Below, one piece after another: positions 1-5,655 of a DNA stretch of 7,257 bases. Every line of letters starts with the position of its first letter. Within the stretch, counting starts at the first letter, position 1. Source of the stretch: Hyphomicrobiales bacterium (GTDB lineage Bacteria; Pseudomonadota; Alphaproteobacteria; Rhizobiales; SZUA-8); contig QILX01000166.1 in NCBI GenBank assembly GCA_003232175.1, positions 1-7,257 of the forward strand. The letters run 5' to 3'. Position numbers and translations under genes: made by a program. Under the pieces are notes generated by a model. It did no database searches. It saw only the letters and a program-made list of their open reading frames with translations, and was not told the origin of the DNA.

Positions 1-1717
1 CCTCCAGCGTCATCAGGTCAAGATCCAGGGGATTTGTATCAATCGGCGTAAATGACAGGGTTTCAAATCCCATCATCGGCCGAGAACCTCCTGGGATTTC
101 AGTTGCTTCGGACACAATGACGAGATTTTCGATGCGGATGCCGAATGCGCCGGTTTTATAAAATCCCGGTTCATTGGAAAGGATCATGCCCGGCTCAAGT
201 TTCGCGGTCCCGGCTTTTGAAATCCGTTGGGGGCCCTCGTGGACCGACAGATAGGAGCCGACGCCGTGGCCGGTGCCGTGGTCGAAATCTTCGCCCGCCT
301 GCCAGAGTGGTGTCCGCGCCAGGGTGTCGAGCTGGGCGCCGGTGGTGCCTTTGGGAAACCGGGCCGTGGCAATGGCGATGTGGCCCTTGAGCACTTGGGT
401 GTAGCGGCGTTTCATCTCTTCTGACACCTCGCCGACCGCAATGGTGCGGGTGATGTCGGTGGTTCCGTCGCGGTATTGTCCGCCGGAATCAACCAGATAG
501 AAACTGCCCGGTTCGATGGCCCGGTTGGTGGCTGTCGAAACCCGGTAATGGGGCAGGGCAGCGTTGGGGCCGGCGGCGGAAATGGTATCAAAGCTGATAT
601 CGAGCAACTGGTTTGAGTCGGACCGGAACCGCTCAAGCTGAGTGGCGGCGGCAATTTCGTCGAATTTGCAAACTTCGCCCCCGGCGGTGGCTTCTGTCTC
701 AAACCAGGCCAGGAACCGGGCCATGGCGATGCCGTCGCGGGCATGGGCGGTGCGGGCGCCATCACGCTCTGTGGCGTTCTTCCTCGCCTTGGGCAGGATC
801 GTCGGATCGCTGCCGTAGCTGACCGAGGCGCCCGATGCCTCAATCCGCTTGGCCAGCCAGTCAGCGGCGGTGTCGGGGTCCAGGCGGACTTTGGCTCCCT
901 TGGCGCCCAGGGCTTCTATAGCAGTGCCTAAATCGGTTTCGGGGGCTATTTGTGCGTGAGGGGTGAGCCAGTCGCGGGCGGTGCGGTCAAGTTTGTCTGG
1001 GCTGGTAAAAATCGTGGCGCGGTCCGCTTCAACCAGTGCGAATGCGTGCACCAAAGGCGCGCGGTCGACATCGCTCCCACGAATGTTAAAAAGCCAGGAT
1101 ACCCCATCGCAGAGGGTGAGGAGAACGGCGTCTTCTCCTGCGCGGGTGAGGGTTTCCCGAATGCCGGACAATTTGTTGTCTGCCGCTTCTCCGGCAAATT
1201 CCAGCCCATGGGGGACAATCGGGCCCGAGGGTGGCGCAGGTCTGTCGGTCCAGATTGCGTCAATAGGGTTATCGGGCACCGGTTGCAGCAGGACGCCAGC
1301 ACGGGCGCAGGCCTTAGCCAAGGTTTTGGCCGCCTTTACCGTGTGCAGCCAGGGGTCATAACCGAGCCTCGTCTTGTCCCTCGCGGTCCTGGCGATCCAG
1401 GCGGTAACCGTGCCGGCGCCAAAGTCTTCGTGGTCAAAGGCTTGGGCATCGACTTGGTCTGCGGCCTGAAGGGTGTACCGGCCATCGACAAAAATCGCCG
1501 CTTTATCCGCCAGCACCACCGCTGTACCGGCGGACCCTGAGAATCCGGTGAGCCACATCAACCTTTCATCGCGGGCCTGCAGATATTCCCCATGAAACCG
1601 GTCGGTATGGGGCACGACAAAGCCGTCCAGCCCGCGGGCTTTCAGTTCGGCTCTGAGTGCGGCAAGTCGCGGGGCCCCCAAGCTTACATCGGATTTATCG
1701 TCGAAATTCTGAAACAT
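1..1717 (-). CDS. pepP: Xaa-Pro aminopeptidase (M24B), three-domain XPNPEP1 type; C-terminus cut by the window edge
   Basis: This cytosolic metallopeptidase removes the N-terminal residue from peptides whose second residue is proline. The frame is open from the ATG at 1717 to the left edge (572 codons, no stop). The N-terminal creatinase-like domain begins near residue 16 (RLAALRAELKARGLDGFVVP) and contains WLTGFSGSAGTAV and VDGRYTLQA. A middle domain with a similar fold follows, and the M24 pita-bread domain starts near residue 320. All five metal ligands are visible: D410 in VDSGG, D421 in GTTDITRT, H484 in HGTGHGVG, E516 in SNEPGFY and E530 in IRIENL. H390 (PHY) and H493 are the expected substrate histidines. 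Spacing matches the roughly 620-residue eukaryotic-type enzyme, so about 30-50 residues should lie outside. The sequence FETLSFTPID near the edge starts the M24 C-terminal domain. The start is supported by an upstream in-frame TAA and AGGGA 13 nt upstream, which is a weak ribosome site. The gene is divergent from the DUF1127 gene. The pepP symbol is the usual loose one. Confidence 0.94.
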   Translation of the reverse strand, partial: MFQNFDDKSDVSLGAPRLAALRAELKARGLDGFVVPHTDRFHGEYLQARDERLMWLTGFSGSAGTAVVLADKAAIFVDGRYTLQAADQVDAQAFDHEDFGAGTVTAWIARTARDKTRLGYDPWLHTVKAAKTLAKACARAGVLLQPVPDNPIDAIWTDRPAPPSGPIVPHGLEFAGEAADNKLSGIRETLTRAGEDAVLLTLCDGVSWLFNIRGSDVDRAPLVHAFALVEADRATIFTSPDKLDRTARDWLTPHAQIAPETDLGTAIEALGAKGAKVRLDPDTAADWLAKRIEASGASVSYGSDPTILPKARKNATERDGARTAHARDGIAMARFLAWFETEATAGGEVCKFDEIAAATQLERFRSDSNQLLDISFDTISAAGPNAALPHYRVSTATNRAIEPGSFYLVDSGGQYRDGTTDITRTIAVGEVSEEMKRRYTQVLKGHIAIATARFPKGTTGAQLDTLARTPLWQAGEDFDHGTGHGVGSYLSVHEGPQRISKAGTAKLEPGMILSNEPGFYKTGAFGIRIENLVIVSEATEIPGGSRPMMGFETLSFTPIDTNPLDLDLMTLE

Positions 1718-1753
1718 GGTCCGGCTTGCGTCCCTGGAAATTATTTGCGGAAA

Positions 1754-1782
1754 TTGAGTTTTGTACCTTTAAGGCATATTCC
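1754..1782 (+). promoter_or_regulatory. weak sigma-70-like promoter candidate toward the DUF1127 gene
   Basis: TTGAGT at 1754-1759 and TATTCC at 1777-1782 are separated by 17 nt and point toward the DUF1127 gene. The -35 matches the consensus at four of six positions and the -10 at only three. If used, transcription would start near 1789 and leave a leader of about 190 nt holding the palindrome, the candidate leader ORF and the hairpin described separately. Two direct copies of GGAAATT (1736-1742 and 1749-1755, 13 nt apart) lie just upstream or overlapping and could equally belong to the pepP control region. A chance match is quite possible. Confidence 0.18.
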
Positions 1783-1795
1783 AATTCCGCGCTAA

Positions 1796-1809
1796 CCCGC
1801 CTTGGCGGG
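1796..1809. repeat. perfect GC palindrome in the divergent intergenic region
   Basis: CCCGCC, then TT, then GGCGGG: 6-nt arms with a 2-nt centre. As RNA it could form at most a 5-bp stem with a CTTG loop. No T-run follows on either strand, so it is not a usable intrinsic terminator. It lies about 80 nt upstream of pepP and 170 nt upstream of the DUF1127 gene, so a protein-binding operator or a remnant stem-loop are both possible. The function is unknown. Confidence 0.5.
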
Positions 1810-1859
1810 GCGTTGCCTGAAATTCGTTTCCAAAGTGTGAACAAACAGAGGATTTGGGT

Positions 1860-2129
1860 ATGCAAAATACGCATGGCACCTATGCTGCAACGCATCTACC
1901 GCAATACAGCAATGTGATCCATATACGCCTTGTCACCTCCGAAAAGCGGAGGCCTCAAACCACTTATCAAGGATGCCTGCCATGGCGTATATCACCGAAA
2001 CAACCCACTCAAAGTCCGGCGCCGGTTCAAACCTTCTTGCCGATGCAATTGGCGGTATTGGCAACCTTTTTAGCAATATCGTGCGCTACCGCAGCTATGC
2101 CAAAGCCGAAGCGCAGCTGCTCTCGATGA
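1860..2129 (+). CDS. candidate leader ORF overlapping the DUF1127 gene out of frame (doubtful)
   Basis: An 89-codon frame starts at ATG 1860, preceded by AGAGGA at 1847-1852 with an ideal 7-nt spacer. This is a better ribosome site than many genes here have. The peptide begins MQNTHGTYAATHLPQYS. It runs through the leader hairpin at 1936-1952 and then 148 nt into the DUF1127 gene in another frame, where its sequence is only the shadow of that gene. I recognise no family. Third-position GC in the first 40 codons is lower than in the neighbouring genes, which argues against a conserved protein. If translated at all, a role as a regulatory leader peptide is more plausible than a functional product. 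Chance is a real alternative. Confidence 0.2.
   Translation: MQNTHGTYAATHLPQYSNVIHIRLVTSEKRRPQTTYQGCLPWRISPKQPTQSPAPVQTFLPMQLAVLATFLAISCATAAMPKPKRSCSR
1936..1952 (+). promoter_or_regulatory. GC-rich leader hairpin upstream of the DUF1127 gene, enclosing a GGAGG
   Basis: CCTCCG at 1936-1941 pairs perfectly with CGGAGG at 1947-1952 around a 5-nt AAAAG loop. The 3' arm contains GGAGG, a consensus anti-16S sequence, but the nearest in-frame ATG downstream is 20 nt away, too far for normal initiation. The hairpin ends 16 nt before the AAGGA that serves the DUF1127 start, so it could affect ribosome access or mRNA stability. No T-run follows, so termination is unlikely. The pairing is seen directly; the regulatory role is inference. 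Confidence 0.4.
1969..1973 (+). promoter_or_regulatory. ribosome binding site that sets the DUF1127 start at 1982
   Basis: AAGGA lies 8 nt before ATG 1982. The alternative in-frame ATG at 1973 overlaps this AAGGA and has no ribosome site at a suitable distance. Start 1982 gives MAYITE, which is preferred over MPAMAYITE. Confidence 0.6.
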
Positions 2130-2209
2130 CTGATCGCCAGCTCGACGATCTGGGTATCGTCCGTGGCGATATTCGCGCCAAAGTCTGGGCTAATTACAAC
2201 CGCAGCTAA
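1982..2209 (+). CDS. small DUF1127-domain protein (75 aa)
   Basis: The C-terminal half carries the DUF1127 hallmark: a short basic helix (RYRSYAKAEAQL, residues 35-46) followed by LLSMTDRQLDDLGIVRGDI (residues 46-64). The first 25-30 residues are rich in Ser, Thr and Gly and do not belong to the core. There is no signal peptide. A short hydrophobic patch (residues 19-33) is too weak for a confident membrane segment. DUF1127 proteins are abundant in Alphaproteobacteria. A few have been linked to RNA binding and to phosphate or stress physiology, which is family knowledge and cannot be assigned to this copy. The gene stands alone on the plus strand, divergent from the Xaa-Pro aminopeptidase and convergent with prmA, with its own terminator 42 nt after the stop. 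An in-frame ATG at 1973 would add three residues. Confidence 0.9.
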   Translation: MAYITETTHSKSGAGSNLLADAIGGIGNLFSNIVRYRSYAKAEAQLLSMTDRQLDDLGIVRGDIRAKVWANYNRS

Positions 2210-2223
2210 GCGGATGTCGATCA

Positions 2224-2244
2224 CGGCTCAAGATGCCGGCTCAA
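2224..2244. repeat. short direct repeat between the DUF1127 stop and the terminator
   Basis: CGGCTCAA occurs at 2224-2231 and again at 2237-2244, 13 nt apart start to start. It is too short to be more than a local duplication or coincidence, and it lies in the 3' untranslated stretch of the DUF1127 transcript. Confidence 0.35.
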
Positions 2245-2250
2245 ACTGAT

Positions 2251-2285
2251 ACGGGGACAAAACCATGGCGTTTTGTCCCCGTTTT
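2251..2285 (+). terminator. strong stem-loop terminator between the convergent DUF1127 gene and prmA
   Basis: A perfect 13-bp stem (2251-2263 with 2270-2282; arm core CGGGGACAAAAC) encloses a 6-nt CATGGC loop. On the plus strand it runs into TTTT at 2282-2285, giving a Rho-independent terminator for the DUF1127 gene. On the minus strand it begins 20 nt past the prmA stop. The sequence after it (CGTATCAG) has no T-run, so for prmA it would act mainly as a 3' stabilising stem or a weak terminator. Confidence 0.85.
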
Positions 2286-2302
2286 GGTTGTTCCGCTGCC
2301 AT

Positions 2303-3175
2303 TTAACTTCCAATGACAAAAATCGTCCAGTCGCCAAGCTGAATCCGCCGTCGCAATACCAGTCCGCAAGATCGGTAGGCGGCAAGGACGGATTGGCCCT
2401 GGGGGTTGAGAATACCTGACAAAACCAGGTTGCCGCCTTTGGCAAGGCAGACGTTGAGGTCTGGGGCCAGATGGATCAAAGGGCGCGCAAGAATATTGGC
2501 GAAGATGAGATCGTAACCGTGGTTTTTCACAATGCTGGCGTGGCGTACCCCATGGGCAACCCGCAAGGTGATGAGGGGTGCAACACCATTGGCACGGACA
2601 TTGGCTCTGGCGACCTGAATTGCAACGGGGTCATTGTCGGTGGCGTTCACCGGAACTTTCAGCCGTTTTGCGGCGGCAATGGCCAATACACCAGACCCGG
2701 TGCCGACATCGAGGACTTGACGGGGCCGGGATGTCGCGGCGATTTGCTCCAGTGCCAAAAGGCAACCCATAGTGGTTTCATGATGACCGGTGCCAAAGGC
2801 CTGGCCGGCATCGATCTGAATGGAAATGGCGCCACCTGGTATTCTGGCGCGATCATGGGTCCCGTGGACAAAAAACCGGCCCGCTCGGACAGGGGCAAGG
2901 CCGGCAAGGGACTGGCGCACCCAATCGCGGTCGGCAAGCACTGCAAGGGTAAAGTCCGGTGGCGTTCGTCCATTCAAAGCTTCGGTTAGCGCTCGGGTTA
3001 TCCGGTCTTTTTCGGGGGCAGGGTCGAAATGGGCTTCAACGTCCCATTCCCCGCCATCAGTGGCCTTGATCAGCGCCACGGAAAGCGGTGGCGGCCAGAG
3101 CAGGTCATCCAGATGGTCGGCCAGGGTTTCGGCGATGGCTTTGGGCGCGGTCAGACGTAAAGCTGTGAGGGGCAT
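2303..3175 (-). CDS. prmA: ribosomal protein L11 methyltransferase PrmA
   Basis: A cytosolic class I SAM-dependent methyltransferase, 290 residues, of a family that trimethylates amino groups on ribosomal protein L11. The N-terminal substrate-recognition domain covers about residues 1-110. A conserved linker, GQAFGTGHHETT (124-135), leads into the Rossmann-like catalytic domain. This has motif I LDVGTGSGVLAIAAAK (155-170), the acidic ribose-binding strand ATDNDP (178-183) and the family's DLIFANILARPL (222-233), where the catalytic NPPY-type motif sits in other methyltransferases. The length is normal for the alphaproteobacterial form. ATG 3175 has GAGGG 9 nt upstream. The start is 34 nt after the histidine kinase stop, so the two are probably co-transcribed. 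The gene converges on the DUF1127 gene and shares its terminator region. Nothing is missing or unusual. Confidence 0.96.
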   Translation of the reverse strand: MPLTALRLTAPKAIAETLADHLDDLLWPPPLSVALIKATDGGEWDVEAHFDPAPEKDRITRALTEALNGRTPPDFTLAVLADRDWVRQSLAGLAPVRAGRFFVHGTHDRARIPGGAISIQIDAGQAFGTGHHETTMGCLLALEQIAATSRPRQVLDVGTGSGVLAIAAAKRLKVPVNATDNDPVAIQVARANVRANGVAPLITLRVAHGVRHASIVKNHGYDLIFANILARPLIHLAPDLNVCLAKGGNLVLSGILNPQGQSVLAAYRSCGLVLRRRIQLGDWTIFVIGS

Positions 3176-3209
3176 GGGGTCAGGCCCTCATTGCGGCTTA
3201 TGGGAAATT

Positions 3210-5498
3210 TTACGCCGATTGTGCGAGGGGCGTTGAGGCCGGCAGTGTGAAAACAACCTTGGTGCCTGACCCTACGGTGCTCTGGATATCGAGCACACCG
3301 CCGTGAAGTTCAATCAATGAGCGCGATATAGCGAGCCCCAGACCGCTGCCCTGCCGGCTTTTGGTAATCTGGGATTCCACCTGCTCGAAGGGCCGACCGA
3401 TTTTTTCCAGATCCTCGGCGGCGATGCCGATGCCATCATCGATGATGCTCACTTGTGTCTCGCCGTTGACCTGGGTGGCGCTGACCTGAATTTCTCCATC
3501 GGTCTTGGAAAATTTCACCGCGTTGGAAAGAATGTTGAGCAACACCTGTTTAAGTGCGCGTTTGTCGCCAAAACACAAAATGGGGCTGTTGATGGCGTTG
3601 GAGATGGTGATGCGGTCATCTTCGGCCCTTGAGGTGGTCACGCGCAAGGCGTCAGAAATCAGCGGCGCAAGATCGACCTCTTCAGGGTCAAGGCTGAGGC
3701 GTCCGGCTTCGATTTTCGACATGTCGAGAATATCGTTGATAACGTCCAGCAGATATTTGCCGGCGGCCAGGATATCGCTTGAATATTCGCTGTATTTTTC
3801 AGAACCAAGTTTGCCGAAAAGCCCGGCCTGCATGATCTCCGAGAAACCGATAATGGCATTGAGTGGTGTGCGCAGCTCGTGGCTCATATTGGCGAGGAAT
3901 TCGGTTTTGGACCGATTGGCGGCTTCGGCTCTGATTTTTTCAGTCTGATATTTTTCCGCCATTTCAACGAGTTGTTGGGTCTGGTGTTCCAGCGTGCGGC
4001 GCGATGCGTCAACATCTGAAATTGTATTCATCAACTCGCGTTCGGAATCCATCAGACGGGATTCATGGGCCTTCAGGGCGGTAATATCGGTACCTACGGA
4101 AACAAATCCGCCGTCTTTTGTGCGGCGTTCGGAAATATTGAGCCAGCTGCCGTCTTCGAGCTGGGCTTCATAGGTATTCGATCCTTCCTCGTCGCTATCC
4201 TTGACGTCCTGCCGGGTGGTCACCACAGGTTCGGTGGCGGCCGCGACGACATCTTCATAATGGGCGCCGGGCTGAGTGAAACTGCCCGGCAGGCGGTAGA
4301 ACTGCCGGTATTTGGAATTGCACATCACCAGGCGATTGTCGCAATCCCACAGCACAAATGCCTCGGAGATATTTTCGATGGCATCCAGAAGCCTTAGATC
4401 TTTCTCGTGGTTCTGCGCCGCCATGAGTTTCTGGTCGGTAATGTCGACGCTGATTCCGACAAGATGGGGTCCGGCTTCATCCTTGGTTCGGGTGACTTCG
4501 GCGCGGGCCCGCAGCCATACCCAGTGGCCGTCGGCGTGACGCAGACGGAATTCGGTGTCGATCATCTGGTGTTTGCCTTCGGCAACCGCATTGGCAAATT
4601 CATAAAGGTCGGCGTCATCGGGATGGATGAGTTCGGCAAGTTCGCCAAAACTCAACATGGCCGATTTTCGCTGCATGCCCAAAAGCTCATACATCGAATT
4701 GGACCAGAACACCTGACCACGGCTGAGATCCCAATCCCATAAGCCGCAGCGTCCGCGATTGAGGGCTTTTTCAAGCCGGGTAGTGGTGCGTTGCAGCATA
4801 GATTCCGCGCCCTCGGCCCGGGCTGTCTGCCAGTTAAAGGTGAGGCCGAGCAGCACAATGACCATGGTGGCCATGGTCAGCATGGTGGTTAAAACAAAGG
4901 TTTCCCGCCGCCATGGGGTGAGGGCCCCCGAAACGGTCTGCAGGACGGCGATCTGGCCCTGGCGGTCGCCAAAATTGCGTACCGTGGCCAGAACGTCCTG
5001 GCCATCTGTAAGTTTGAGCCGCAAAACCCCGGCGCTGCCGCCCAGGGTGGTCAGGGGCTGATCGGGGCCAAGCACGGTGAGCAGGGCGCGATCGATATAG
5101 GTGACACTGGCGGGCGCCGCGGCGCGGATATATCCGCCGGCGTCGGTAACCAGAAAGACACGGCCATCTGATGTTGCGCCAGAGGGCAGGCTGAGGGAGA
5201 GATCGCGCTGTCCGGCGAGATTGAGGTCGTCCGCCCTCATGCGGTCAGCGATTTTCAGCGCCGTTACATCCGCCATCAGGCTGAGTTTCGCCGATGATGC
5301 AACCAGGGTTCGCCCGTGCGCCGCATAACGATGCAGGCTGATACCGGCGATGATTACAACTACAAAAACAAGGACTAAAATCGGAATAGCCCGTTTCAAT
5401 ATTTCAGGTGAAACAGCAAATTTACCCAAGGAAAGCTGCTGCAGACTTTCAGCCGCTTTTCGGAGTCCATAAGCTCCCACCTGCTGGACCTGTGCCAA
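3210..5498 (-). CDS. membrane-bound PAS-PAS sensor histidine kinase, PdhS/PleC/DivJ-like HisKA, no receiver domain
   Basis: This inner-membrane kinase should autophosphorylate on a histidine and pass the phosphate to a separate response regulator. Residues are numbered from the longest frame (GTG 5555, 781 aa). TM1 is about 55-77 and TM2 about 219-241. The extracytoplasmic part between them (GRVFLVTDAGGYIRA, 131-145) looks Cache-like, which is inference. PAS1 is about 260-375 (LWDWD, HPDDA, GHWVWLRAR, DITDQK). PAS2 is about 387-495 (a different subtype, DAIENISEAFVLWDCDNRL). A coiled coil covers 495-548. HisKA has phosphoacceptor H559 in MSHELRTPLNAIIGFSE. HATPase_c has N-box N678, DDGIGIA (706-712), FEQVE and GSGLGLAI (736-743). 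TTG 5498 (residue 20) is chosen as start because it has GGGGAGG 8 nt upstream; GTG 5555 has no ribosome site. Either start keeps TM1. The stimulus and partner regulator are unknown, and no regulator gene is in the window. Confidence 0.92.
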   Translation of the reverse strand: MAQVQQVGAYGLRKAAESLQQLSLGKFAVSPEILKRAIPILVLVFVVVIIAGISLHRYAAHGRTLVASSAKLSLMADVTALKIADRMRADDLNLAGQRDLSLSLPSGATSDGRVFLVTDAGGYIRAAAPASVTYIDRALLTVLGPDQPLTTLGGSAGVLRLKLTDGQDVLATVRNFGDRQGQIAVLQTVSGALTPWRRETFVLTTMLTMATMVIVLLGLTFNWQTARAEGAESMLQRTTTRLEKALNRGRCGLWDWDLSRGQVFWSNSMYELLGMQRKSAMLSFGELAELIHPDDADLYEFANAVAEGKHQMIDTEFRLRHADGHWVWLRARAEVTRTKDEAGPHLVGISVDITDQKLMAAQNHEKDLRLLDAIENISEAFVLWDCDNRLVMCNSKYRQFYRLPGSFTQPGAHYEDVVAAATEPVVTTRQDVKDSDEEGSNTYEAQLEDGSWLNISERRTKDGGFVSVGTDITALKAHESRLMDSERELMNTISDVDASRRTLEHQTQQLVEMAEKYQTEKIRAEAANRSKTEFLANMSHELRTPLNAIIGFSEIMQAGLFGKLGSEKYSEYSSDILAAGKYLLDVINDILDMSKIEAGRLSLDPEEVDLAPLISDALRVTTSRAEDDRITISNAINSPILCFGDKRALKQVLLNILSNAVKFSKTDGEIQVSATQVNGETQVSIIDDGIGIAAEDLEKIGRPFEQVESQITKSRQGSGLGLAISRSLIELHGGVLDIQSTVGSGTKVVFTLPASTPLAQSA

Positions 5499-5506
5499 CA
5501 GAAATA

Positions 5507-5513
5507 CCTCCCC
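5507..5513 (-). promoter_or_regulatory. ribosome binding site favouring the TTG 5498 start of the histidine kinase
   Basis: GGGGAGG on the minus strand ends 8 nt before TTG 5498 (5 nt before the preceding CTG). The first possible start in the frame, GTG 5555, sits 12 nt behind in-frame TAG stops with no purine-rich sequence before it. The kinase therefore probably has 762 rather than 781 residues. Confidence 0.5.
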
Positions 5514-5564
5514 GCCAATCCGGTTCACAAAAGGCGCCACACCTGACCGAATCACGACAACTGG

Positions 5565-5592
5565 AATCTACTACGACCAGCTTGTCCAGCAA
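5565..5592 (-). promoter_or_regulatory. weak sigma-70-like promoter candidate for the histidine kinase-prmA unit
   Basis: On the minus strand, TTGCTG (5592-5587) and TAGATT (5570-5565) are separated by 16 nt. Transcription would begin near 5558, leaving about 60 nt before TTG 5498. The -35 lies inside the large hairpin at 5573-5612. The match is modest, and read-through from pepN is an equally good explanation for expression. Confidence 0.15.
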
Positions 5593-5612
5593 TTTTTGCC
5601 GGACATGGTCGT
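5573..5612 (-). repeat. 17-bp imperfect hairpin in the pepN-kinase spacer
   Basis: The outer arms ACGACCA and TGGTCGT (7 bp; 5573-5579 with 5606-5612) enclose inner arms TGTCCAGCAA and TTGCCGGACA (5583-5592 with 5596-5605) around a TTT loop, with a 3-nt bulge at 5580-5582. The one mismatch is A against C on the plus strand but a G-U wobble in the minus-strand RNA, so the fold is better in the direction of pepN and kinase transcription. No T-run follows it. Candidate roles are an mRNA processing or stabilising element after pepN, or a leader structure of the kinase transcript. Confidence 0.6.
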
Positions 5613-5613
5613 T

Positions 5614-5642
5614 GGCCTTCAGAAACATTATTAACGAAGGCC
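5614..5642 (-). repeat. second hairpin directly after pepN
   Basis: GGCCTTC at 5614-5620 pairs perfectly with GAAGGCC at 5636-5642 (7 bp) around a 15-nt AT-rich loop. It starts 13 nt after the pepN stop on the minus strand and is separated by one base from the larger hairpin at 5573-5612. No T-run follows, so it is not a canonical intrinsic terminator. Confidence 0.5.
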
Positions 5643-5655
5643 TGCAAGAGCTTGA

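Noticed and set aside
412..843. A 143-codon minus-strand frame suggesting a frameshift in the Xaa-Pro aminopeptidase
   Set aside because: The aminopeptidase frame reads without interruption from 1717 to the edge and includes this stretch. The listed frame is simply another register of the same strand.
950..1540. A 196-codon plus-strand open frame opposite the Xaa-Pro aminopeptidase
   Set aside because: It is antisense to a gene whose minus-strand frame carries all family motifs. The translation is rich in Gly, Arg and Val with no recognisable domain, as expected for a shadow frame in GC-rich DNA.
2471..2989. A 172-codon plus-strand frame opposite prmA
   Set aside because: It is a shadow of prmA, whose methyltransferase motifs are intact on the minus strand. 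It has no convincing ribosome site or domain.
3505..3948. A 147-codon plus-strand frame opposite the kinase HisKA and HATPase region
   Set aside because: Antisense shadow. The minus-strand frame carries the H, N and G boxes here.
3900..4780. The two kinase PAS domains as a recent internal duplication
   Set aside because: Their sequences differ throughout (one has the WVWLRAR and HPDD pattern, the other the SEAFVLWD pattern), so they are distinct subtypes rather than a tandem repeat.
5573..5642. The two pepN-kinase hairpins as intrinsic terminators
   Set aside because: Neither is followed by a T-run on either strand. They are kept as unexplained structures instead.
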